Source of the DNA: Trichostrongylus colubriformis
Taxonomy: Eukaryota > Nematoda > Chromadorea > Rhabditida > Trichostrongylidae
DNA: 64,000 bases
Direction: 5' to 3'
Assembly: GCA_963978905.1 (NCBI GenBank)
Contig: OZ022257.1
Span: forward strand, 14,775,664-14,839,663
This document shows, one piece after another, positions 37,701 through 49,700 of the stretch. The translations under genes were made by a program, and so were the position numbers. Every line of letters starts with the position of its first letter. The first letter of the stretch is position 1. The notes beneath the pieces are model-generated. The model had not been told where the DNA came from. It saw only the letters and a list, made by a program, of their open reading frames with translations, and did not search any database.

Positions 37701-40700
37701 CAGGAATTGCACAAATGCACAGGAATCACACGAAAGTGATACTTCAGCTTTCTTTCGAAAAAAGGCCCATCCACAAAATATCAAATGGTGTCCCATTTTC
37801 AACGGAAAAGATTCAATCGATTCAAATTGCATAATCACATAATTTGCCAAATAATTATATTAAGAAGAAAGCAGCTGTTATTTTTATATCCAATATATAT
37901 GTCCAATATATGTATGTCCAATGTACAATATGCGCACCTCAATCATTCCATGACCAAAACGGAAAGCAGAGGTAGTGAATTCGTTGGCAATGGTGGCATC
38001 AACGTTTCTGTCATAACCTCTGTATTCACCAATCACTTTTGGATGAGCAACGCCTAACATTTTGGGAAGATATTCCTGAAGAAAGAAGTCACATAGGGGG
38101 GCCTACGAAAAAAAAAAAACCATTTGGAAAAAAGATTCAATCCAAAATCAAGACTAAGTCTCACTTTGAAAAGGATGTTCTGAACGATTCCACCGACAAT
38201 TTTTCGACTTTCTTGGAAAACACGATCGCCACTCCATGAGCGATTCAGGTCCTGAAGTCGTTTGGCGATTCTGGAACAAGGGAAAAACACTTCAAAAAAG
38301 CAACAAATTAGCCAATGCGTTAGCTGAAACGCCTGTGTGGAGTAAGCCAAGCACACGATTGTCGTTAAAATCCGTGCGAACATTTGTATGCAGGTGTGCC
38401 TTGAACCACAATGTGTAAGCGTCAACCCGCGTCCAACTTAGCGTTTCCAAACGCCATAAGCTCACAGGCTCAAGCGTACGTGTATGGTATGCTCGCTTGA
38501 TTTACAGGGTCTTCATGGTTAGCCTATGTGCTATCATTGCCCACGGTTCATCATGAAGACGTCGAAAATGGCACGTGAAGAAAAAAGAAGAGCTATTAAA
38601 ATAGAATAAAAGTTATATTAATTAGTGCTAAAGTTCATGGCCACTTTAAAGAGAAATGATGAAAGCATTCATAAGACCCGTATTTATGGACCATTTGCAG
38701 GCGCAGTGATCGATATACAAAACAATATATGTAGAGGTTGGAACAATAAAGTATGCAGAAGAAGGGCCGAATATAAGAGGTTTTTGGAACCATGGAAGCG
38801 CTAACGAGTGGGAACAAGTTTTCAAGAGCTCGCATTAGAATTGAATCTCGGCATTTTTGAATTGTACGCTTTTGATGTCGCGAATATCATACACTTTCTC
38901 ATTTGTAGGTCTGACGCAAAGACCACCCAGAAAAAAAGAATCCGATTTCCATTTCAAGTCACACTCACGCATATCCAATGAGGCTTGTGGTTTATTTTGC
39001 ATTTTTTTTTTGTTCATTTATTAGCGAACCCGAGTGCTCCTTTGAGGGAACAGTCAGAGGCAATAACCTAAGCAGTGACGAATTCAAACAGAATCGCCAA
39101 TTCACTGAGGATCAAAGATGCAAAAAAACTTTGAGGATTTTTATATGATGCAAAAAAACACAACTAAAGTGTGCTACATCTGTTTTACCGATCCACTGGA
39201 TAGAAACAAAGATGTAAGTCAAATGCACGGCGGAGACTCCGATCGAAAGCGAATTTTTGTACCCAACAAAAAGAGGAATATGTAATGAGATGGGTTGATG
39301 TTGTTAACTTATTAGACTGAACTAGTTTAAGATTTGAGACAGTTGTTCGTCTTCGCAAAGGTCATGGGGACCTTTTAATCATGTCCAGATTAGATCATAT
39401 ACTGGGTGTTAATCTCCTACAAGAACTTCAATCTACGTTTTATGCCCCCTCGCTCAGCTAATTCTTCTCTTGCGCACTGACAGCCTTCCCATCGCTAACA
39501 CCGATTGAGCCATTAATTGGCAGATTGGCACGCTGTTCTCGTTTGCCTACAACGGGCGCTGTTGTTATTCGGTTTTTACCGCATTCTGTGACGGGTTTGA
39601 CAGTGAAGAAAACTTTCGGAGGTTAACGTTGACGTCCTTCATGATCTTGCCCTCCTCATGCAGTGCGCTTCATAGAATATCGACCAAGAATTGTCGAAAG
39701 ACTAAGCATTATTTGTGGAGCAAAGGATTATGTGGTACGGTGCAGGGGAAATGACTAAGCTGAATAGGTTTAGATTGGGATGAGATATGAAAGTCATGGA
39801 GTGAAGCCAAAATTGCGAAGGCACGTCAAAGTTCCCGCCTCAGAACAGACCTTCTCCTTGGGAAAGTGGCTCATTGTCAGGCCTTAACATTACTAGACCC
39901 TTATCAGTTAGAGTTCCGATCAGGTACAACCGACTCTTTGTATAATTTCAAGTAAAATCGGAATGCGTCGCTTACTCCAGCTTTTTCATCAACAGTAGGC
40001 TTGGCCGTGGTTATAAATCGCAAGGAACATCCCAATTGTAAAGGATTCTGCAATGAATCTGACGGCGTTAAATCATTTTTTTTCCATTTACTGCCCCTTT
40101 CTGGCTAAATGGGTGCAGTTGTTGATAACCTCGAGAATGCGATAACAGATGCCGAATTTCAGTTTGCCGTGTTCATGACCTTATCATGGGAGTTCTCATT
40201 ACACACTGAGAGACATTTTGATACTACGCCAAGGACTGTGAGTAGTGGGATTCCTGGGGCTTATAGGAAAAATCGAGACGAAAATGCCTCCGAAGAGCCA
40301 ATCAAAAGACGAAAAATAGACAGAAAAACGAAAAGGAAAATTCAAGAAGTTTTAAGAATTTAAAAAGAAGAAAAAAGCTTCGAGAGAAAAAGGACCCGAT
40401 ATTATTAATTGTAATTTTAAAAAATCGCAGACTTAATAGTAGAAGGGTTTGTCCAAAGCTTAGCTCCTTAATCCGTTTTTCAAAAAGCTTTCGAATCTTC
40501 AGTTGGGTAAACCCATCTCAGACAAGATTACCCAGTCACCATCAGGTTTGCTGATATTGATTATCTATGTAAAGCACAAACACCAGATGATTTAAAATTA
40601 AATGTGTAATAATTATAAAATTCTATCTGGATCAACAGCAACTGCGCTTTCTCTTCGGAAACCCCGAATTCCGAGATGAGCTAACATTCTCGACTGAGAA

Positions 40701-43700
40701 GATTCAACACAATCAAGATTTCAGATTTCGGTTACCATAAAGTAAAAGAAGCTTGCATGATCATTACCAAAAATTTAAAAAATTCTCCAAATTTCATCAC
40801 ACCTGTTATGTTCCCTGGCGAAGATGATATGCAGACTGCTCAGACCGATAAAAAGATTTGCTCGAATATCACCGGCTGTGAATGATGCTGTGCATTTGTC
40901 TTTGTGAGGGCATTTCGACTGGTCGAATGGTAGCACCATCTGAAAAGAGTGCTGCAGCGAGGGCGTGGGATAGCGTCATTTATAATTGGAATCATTTCAC
41001 TGTAGCCATTTCTTCATCGGAACCATGACCGGGAAAATAAAATTGCTAGAAACGCAAAAAATTGTAAACTATTCGCCGTACATCGGCCACTGATGTTGTA
41101 CACTTGGAAGCGTCTAAAGGTTTTAGGGGTTTTCCCCACCCCGAGCTTCATGCCAAACCCTAATTTTTTCCTCAGAACACACCGTTCTGAAAAGTTGATT
41201 TCGGGGTCCAGTGCCCTCGCCCATGCGGGGCGAGATCCGTAAACAAACGTGCCAAAAGTTACCTCAATACTGTGCTCTTTCGGGGATTAATGATGGTCCG
41301 AATGTGTGAACAACAGTGTGAAATTCCAAACTAAGGATGCGTCAAAATTACGTGCGCAGATTTCCATCGTTGTAAAAACGGGTAAACAAAGAGTTGCTGA
41401 CCGATTTTTTGGTAACACAGTTCATTATAAGCATTCAGTAACAAAATATATGGTTACAACTCAGAATGCCCTTCTTCGGCACGGATGCAGGCCTTGAGAC
41501 GAGATGGAAAGTCGTCCACCGTGGTACGCAGGTATCCTGAGGAGATTTCATCTCAAGCTTTAAGGAGGTCTCTCTTCAGGGCTTCGATCGTGTGGTGGAG
41601 CTTCGAGGAAGAGGCCTTGCTTTCCAAGTAGGACCATACAGAGTAGTCCATCGGGTTACGATTGGGACTATTCGATGGCCAATCCTGAGCACTGACAAAT
41701 CTTGGGAGGTTGTCGTGACACCACTGTTGTGTCACCTTTGACCGATGAGCTACTGCCAAATCCTGCTGAAACATGGGTGGACCAGATTCGAAGTGGCACT
41801 TTGTCCACGGCACCAAGGTGTTCTTCAATACGGTTTTCAAGCAAATTCTGTGCTGATTATAGTATCTTCATTGATAAAAATTAGTGGTGACTTGGCTCCA
41901 TACGTGATTGCGGCCCAAACCATGACTTTCCTTGGACAACCAGAACGCTCTTGTATTCTCCCTTTCTCGTTTGCCTCTTCAAGTGATGTGCAAAGCACAC
42001 GATCATTTTGCTGGTTGACGGTCGACTCCACCGTGAAAAGTTTTCATCGGAGAAGACAATGTCTCGATAGCGCGTCGTCTTGAGCCGTTCCAAGAGCATC
42101 TTGCACTTTCGCAGCCGATTCTCTTTCATGGAAGGAATGAGAACATGGGCCTTCTGGCAGCAATGGTTCGAGTCCCAGCTTCTCCTTGGGAATTCGGCGT
42201 GCTGATGTGGCCTATTCCCAACTCACTGGCAACGTTCCTGAGCGATCGTTTCGGATAGCGCCGCACAATGTCTCAACTTTTTTTGCGGAAGTAGCCGTCA
42301 CTGGTCGTCCTTTTGCGCTGCGGTTCTCCAAAGTTCTCAGCTTGGAGAATCGTTTGACGGTCGCTTGCACAGTTCTTCGGCTCACTAATTGTGTTGAAGC
42401 AATCATTTTTGTACATCTTCCAAGCTTGTGCAACTCGGATGATCGCTGATCGGAGGGGATGAAAGTCAATCATTTTGTAAAAAACGGAAGTTGATGACTG
42501 CGACTTGAATTGGTGATAGAAGGGAACCAAACTGAGAGCTTGGTAGCCATTTGACCCCTCATCGCTGCAAACTAATCAATAAATCAAGCACCACATTCCC
42601 GCGCAGTTAATTTTGGCGCACCCTGTATTTATTCGAAAAAAAAACTCAAAAGACCCCTCGAAAGTCTCAGAACGTCTGAAATACTTTGCTGAATTTTGGC
42701 GTACCCCCTCCCTTCCCTTCTTCAGGCCTCAAAACGTATGGAAAAGCAAAAATCTTTCGAGGGGTCTTTTGAGTTTTTTGAATAAATGTATCGGGGTCTC
42801 ACACTGCTGTTGAGCCTTCATCTTAAAGCTATTTTTTCTCGAAGTTTCATTTTTTAACTCGAAATTTCGTAATCGGTCTATGACTTTAGATATCACATTT
42901 GCGAAGAAGGTAGAAGAAGTCAGCATTCCGAAGCCCAATCAGATAGCTCTGAAAGCCTCCGATAGACCCCAGCGAAGATTTGAATGTAAATAAAAAATGA
43001 ATCCAGTAAACAAAAACAAATAATCGTGTACCAAAAAGCTAGAAGCTCACCTGATTATTGAACCGATTCATCTTCAGCATCCCTGTTCTACCATCTCGAA
43101 ACTTATGCAAATCCTTTGGAGACGATCCATAGATCATTGAAGCGTCTATGTAAGCGGTGTTCTCATTAAGCTGTTCCCTTGGGGTAACATGGCAGATCGG
43201 TGCCGATCGTGACACTTTCAGACATTGCTTTTGCTTGAATCTGCAAAAAAAAAAGAATTGGTCAGTGCATATTCATCCCGGACGGGAAATCCAAAAGCAA
43301 CTAACGCTGAATTGGGATCATTTGCTGTGATCGGAATCGTCATGCATTTTGATTTCACAGGTGTGCATGAGGTACATTGAGCTGACGGCTGTAACGTGGT
43401 CTTAGCCATATCATGGGACATGAACTGACCCCATTGCATCATCATATTATTGTACTGAAATATTTATATTTACGATTTACGTTTTAAACAAGGCACAATC
43501 AAATTACGAAGTACATCTCAGGGTCAACCATTCTTCTGAGGATGCACCATTCACGCTGCTTCTAATAGGAATCACAAAAGTCTCTGAAAGTCCATGGCAC
43601 CAAAATTACGTTGGGAAAAATTATTTCCGAATGCAAGGTCGGAATTGGTTCCGATTTTGCATTCAAAAATGTGGTGACCAGGCCGTAACTAGCAGGACAA

Positions 43701-46700
43701 CTTCTCTTGAAATGGAACCAAATGAAAAAAGTAGCGGTCGGAAGAGATCCTGCATGGGAATGTCTCAATCGTTTTCGAGCTGACCTTATCGTGAACAACA
43801 GTTTGGGCTGATGAAAGCATGCCTCGATTCGATTCTCGTGCTGTTGGTCGTGAAACGGTGATCGAAGCTGAAAATGTAAACAATCTAATTCATAATTCAC
43901 CTTCTACAATATTGTCTTGCTAAAACTAATCACCTTTTAGTTAAGACCGATTACTGAGTACAAAGAATAAAAAACCGCTGAAGTTTTGATACCCTCTGTT
44001 ACTGATTTAACATCGTTAAATTTGGTTTACAAGAGAGTCATCGCACATTTCAAGCCCTATCATAATTACTTCAGGCCCAACAATCAGTTTAGGCCTTACA
44101 ATTATTTGAGGCTTGACTGTCGTATCTATCACAGGCGATTTACAGCAACTGTTTACGAATTCAGATAAACTACGTTAAAATAAACCCAAAACAGCCCCTA
44201 AGCCGTTTTCGGAATAAAATCTGACATTAAGCTTCTCACCCAAACCCGTCATAAGTACGACCATCCACCAAGCGCGACTGATTTATCGTAAAACTTAGTA
44301 TAGATGTGAGTTTTACAACGATATTTTTGTAATTGCGACCACACTTTACGGGAACTTCATATGATCACCAATTACAGGGGAAAACACCCACTTCTGGAGA
44401 GGTTCCCATGGGATCCATGCTGATGCAAATACCATAAGGACTCCCTTTCCAAGCTCTATATCAAATTCTGTGCCTGCCTTGCCCTCCCGTTTGCTTCCCA
44501 GAAAGCTAACTAGATCCACTTCTGTTCAGGAAAACAGATCAGAAAATCGTTTGCTTCTACGAGTAGCTGTTTTGAAAGGGAAAATTAAAAGATAACAAAA
44601 GAAGAACGCAAGCTGTGTTACAATGAAGCTCTGAAAGCTAGGAAATCGGATACAAGTATTACGATTATGCCAGGTTATCAGCGTATGTACCGTCCAGTTC
44701 ACTATGGGAACGACGAAATTAACATTCCCATCAGACCAAAGTTTTATATTATGCCATTCGAGGACTACAGAAACAAATTGCAACCATTCATGTCACTGTT
44801 TTCATTGAAAAAACCGTATTCTGTTGGGAAAAAGTAGTAACTCAATCGAATAAAACTTCAAATCTTGACGTTAATCCATCCTACACACCCGCTACGGCAC
44901 AACGATAAAGGATTCTTATTTGGCCAACGTTTTATATTATGCCTTTCAAGAATTACAGTCACAAGTTGTAGCCATGCATGTCATCTGTATTACGATTATG
45001 CCAGGTTATCAGCGTATGTACCGTCCAGTTCACTATGGGAACGACGAAATTAAAATTCCCATCAGACCAAAGTTTTATATTATGCCATTCGAGGACTACA
45101 GAAACAAATTGTAACCATGACCGCATGCTGTTGGAAAAAATTGTCTCATTTTAATTACTCAAGCTTACACTTACAAGGAAAGCCCATCAGGTCATAATGA
45201 GCTTTTTCAAAACGGTTTTTTGCTTTTGATAGGATCACATACATGAAGCAAAAAACCGGTCACAAATTCGGCTAAATGGTTTTGAGGGGCAGAGTAATGG
45301 TTAGATTCCCACTGAGGACAAATTTTTGCATTTTTCTAGTTTTCAACCATTTGTGCTCTTGTAAGACCATACGTGCAAAATATGTGCAAAACCACTTTTT
45401 TATTCTACCAGGGAACCGCTATCTCCAATATTTTTGCGTGCTAAGCGAATGATTGGTTTGGACCTGCCAATAACAGGGGAACTACATAGGCGTTTTCCCG
45501 CAAATGACGTTTGATATTCATGCTCAGGGAGTCGAACTACTCTAGGTAACAAGTTTTCAGCCTAATCCTGATTTGGACCCAAACTCGGAAAATTGGGCGA
45601 CCACTAGTGCTACCTACTACCATAGTCAAGAAACCGTAACGAAAGGAGGTCAGTAATCGATATATGGAAATCTTTGCTATCTTTTGCCATAGCACGGTGT
45701 TGCTAGGTGCAGTTCACTTGGGATCTGTTGATTCTACACATGTTCCATTGAATTTAAGCAATGCTCCTAGTTGTTCGCTAGTACAAGTAGAGCAGTGACT
45801 ATGTACCCATGTCCATCCCACTGTCTCGAGTTTGGGTCAAAACCTCAATATGGATAATAGTTTGTACTAGAGCTAATTGAGTCTCCTGAGCACGAATATC
45901 ACCCTAGTTTCGCACGGAAACGCCTGGTACGCGTGCTAGGGGCGCCGAAGGTTCCAAACACCTCAACCACAGAAGCTTGCAAATGAGGTCACTTTCGCGC
46001 ATCAGCGACGAAAGTTGCAGTCATTTTGCATGCGCGCAAATAATACAGCTCTGGACAAAGAGAATTAAGAAAATGCAAAAACGAAAACGTCGAGGAGGTT
46101 GAACCACAAGCACTCATCAGCGTGCCACCCCCAGTCCATACCCCTATCCATTCGGCCATCCAATCACTACGAGCACAGTGCCCTGTGCATCGCCTATGAG
46201 TTTCCTTTGCTTCGTTTAGCAATCGTTATAAGTGATTCTACATTTTTGAACCATCTCGCAGTAGTTTTGGCGTAGGTTTGAAGACAGTCTTCAGATATGC
46301 ATACACTGAACACCGCAGCTGGAAAGCATTGCAGCGACCTTGTCAAAATTGTTCCTTTCTAAACGACTTTTGTCTCTCATTTTCTGAGCCCCCCCAAAAC
46401 CACTCAGTCAAATTTAAGACCGGTTTTTTGCTTCATGTATGTGACCCTATAGAATGCAAGAAACTGTTTCGAAAAAGCTCACCATGACCTGATGGGCTTT
46501 TCGTGTTAGTGTCACGCATCTACAGCTTTACTCTTTGATCTTTATTTTCAATTTAAATAGACCAATCATTCAGTTAATTATGTGCGACCTCACCCGATCG
46601 ATACATTTGCCATATATCCCGAGTCAAGGATCTCTACCCTTCCGAAATGGGAGGTGACTCCGCCCAACCTCAAGAACAACCCCTTCATCTGATCAGAATC

Positions 46701-49700
46701 CTAGGACGATTCTTCCAGTATCAAAAACTTCAGTAATTAAAAACGAGTGAAATAAAAAAGATTAGGCATAAGTTTTGATTTTTGTGCCAAAATTTCTTTT
46801 TCTGGAAGATTCAAAAGGTTCCACTTCTGCAGTAGCCAATAATAAGAAATTCATGGAGCACTGAGAAACGTGGAAAAGTGATCGCATAAGAAACTCACAA
46901 ATGGGCTCTCCGACTCCGTCATCATATTGTGGAGGAAAGTGCCTGAAAAATACAATAAAATGGAATAAACGTTGGATATGCTTTCGACCCATCCCGTCTG
47001 TGTAAGGTCACTCATGCGAGGTGATTGTGATGGTTTATGGCGAGAGATCAAGCAAGTTTGAGTTCTGAATTACAAAAAAGAAGGTTCGTTGAATTTTTGG
47101 TTCTTCAGAATTCGCTTTGAGTGACAGAAACAAGTTGGTTGATTTTATACTGATTTCCTTGAAATTTACGCGGATTAACTCATATTACTTCCATATTTAT
47201 GCTGTTATAACATTTGTACATCGCGCTTAAGACCAACAACATCAGTCCCGAAGCGTTTCTTCACGTACAGTAGCGCTCAAAAATCTTCGGCAAGTGGTTT
47301 TTCACTTGGACTTTTCACTTATAACTTTTTTGTGACTGAACCGGTCTAAGAGAAATTTTAGTATTTTGTACTTGGAGACACTGCATACTTAATATACTAT
47401 TTTGGCGCTCAACGGTGCAGGTTACGTGGTTAAATGCAATTTTTTGTTTTTGTAGTGCCATCCCTATGCCGTCCCGCTGTGCCGCTGTCATCAAAAGTAG
47501 TGGCCTTTCTACAAAATACTGATGTTCTCTGAGGCTTGCTCGTTTTGTTTTTGTAGAGAAAGCCGTTTTTCTTGACCAAGCCTTTTTCTTTTTCTTCGGT
47601 GGTCTTGTAGTAAATTCTTGTGAAAAACCATGAAAAGAGTCAAGCGGCACTCAAGTAGAAGGAAATGTTGACAATAGGTTAAGGCACCACATATTAAAAT
47701 TTTGTCAAATTTAGTCAAGTAAAAAAAGGATATGACAAAAAAGAGCTTGGCCGAAGACTTTTGAGCGCTACTGTATGTATGCCCACCACACGTACCTGAT
47801 ATATGGCCGAAATGCAGCGCCTTGCATCGGCTTGTCGAGATTGTTACATGTGCCATCCAATGTACGGAACATGAGATGATAACAGAGGTTTTTGTTGCAA
47901 TCGACGCCATTTGATGAGAGCTGGAAATCGATTCAACTACAGTAAACTGTGTGCACGAGAGGAGAAAACAATGCGCCTCATTTGTTATGTGATAATATCG
48001 ACTGATCTCGATTACCCACGGGATGAGATAGACAGAAATGATTTACACCGACACTACAGTGACAGCAATTTGAGCAAATCTGACGATATCTTGATTACAG
48101 TGTTTCTTTAGAAAAAAAACTCTCATTTACTAATCAGCACTTCTTCTATTTCTAGCAACTGAGCATTATTCTGAATATTGAGGAGGAGAGGCTGTTTTGA
48201 TCAGTGGACGAAGAGTTTCCGATTTTTAGTGAATTATCCCTTATATAGACAGGGTCGGATTTTCAGCGCTCAAATGTGAATCGCCCTCCTCCACTTTGGG
48301 AAAGGGTGGATTAGGGACGATAAAACTACAATTTGCCAACTACGATTACCGCAAATTTGGAAGGAGGCTCATTAAAATGTTGCCGAATGAGCAGGTGATG
48401 AGACTGACACCCGATTGAAGTTTTCATCGAACTCACACTGGATTCCCTAGTAGTTCCAATGGCTAACTGAACCATTCCACACTTAGTCGGTTCCGTCTGA
48501 GACGGTAATAAAAAACTGTGAATGTTCCGACGTTGATCGAACCCTTCTCTAGGAATGTGCCACGCATTCCGGTTCCATTCAGAATCGTGGCGGCACGTGA
48601 ATGCAATTGGGCCTATACAATGACTTTCGGAGGCTAGTCAATGTAAAAGACAGTGCCTTCTATTCCTCTAAACGAGTATGGTACCAGTTCACCTACCCCG
48701 AAAGGATGGGAGACTGGTTAGCCTGGGCGGACATTCATGGGGGCTTTCATATCCGGGCCGTGCGAGAGCGATTGCGCGCCACCTATCCCTACACCTTCTC
48801 GTCCCTACCGTAATAAGACCACTAACTCACAGTTCAGGTAACATCCGTCAGTCATTTTACAAGGCAACTACACAGTCCCCTTCCCACAAGTATTCAGTAT
48901 AGAAGTGAAGAGCGTGGCGCGCACTAGTGACGGATCAATCACTACGAGGCTATTTATCTTTTGTTTTTCACACAACAATAGTATAGCACATGGAGAGTTG
49001 GTCAAGCGCTCAAAATAGCGAAGGAGACGACATTCACCAGTTGCAGTTCCATAAACTTCCCCATGTTGATAGTGGTGGTTCTAGAATTTTCTAGAGTTCC
49101 CTAGTGAAAGAGAAAGGACGAAAACCGCTCCCACTTTACATATAACGATCTTCTTTTTAGTATTTTACAAGGAGGTAGTGGCTCTCTCAGAAGTAGTGCT
49201 GCTTCAGCTCGCATAACCAAGGCATCAAAGCTTGGAACAATGCCGCTTTCCTCCACCAAAACTTTTTCCGGACAGCTTATTCTTATCAGACTCTCTTCGG
49301 AAGACCAAACTTTCAGTTGGACACGATGCACATCGCTTGATCCTGCTGGGGGTGTGCAGATATGACAGCAAATCGCGTGGCCGCCCGCGGTGAGCGGCGC
49401 GGCGGGTGCGAGTGCCAGTGGCAGGGCATGGCAGCCTTCAAGCGAGGCAGTGTGGCATGGGTGGAAGCGCAGATGCGACGTAGCCACGCTCTGCCGGGCT
49501 TCCAAGAGAAATCATTTCGCAAGTCGTACTGGTGGTGCCACGAGTGGAACGCCGCGAAGCGATTCGCTGTCATATCTGCACACACCCAACCTCCTGAGTC
49601 GCTACCTCGGCCAAATCGCAATTACATGATTCCCCTACCTTTCCGATCTCAAAAAGGAGGTATCATGCATGACCCATTTCACGAAGGAGTTGGTCTAGTA

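Noticed and set aside
47315..47910. Two overlapping minus-strand frames of 111 and 133 codons
   Set aside because: They read through the TA-flanked MITE; the right end overlaps peroxidase exon 4 in the wrong frame.
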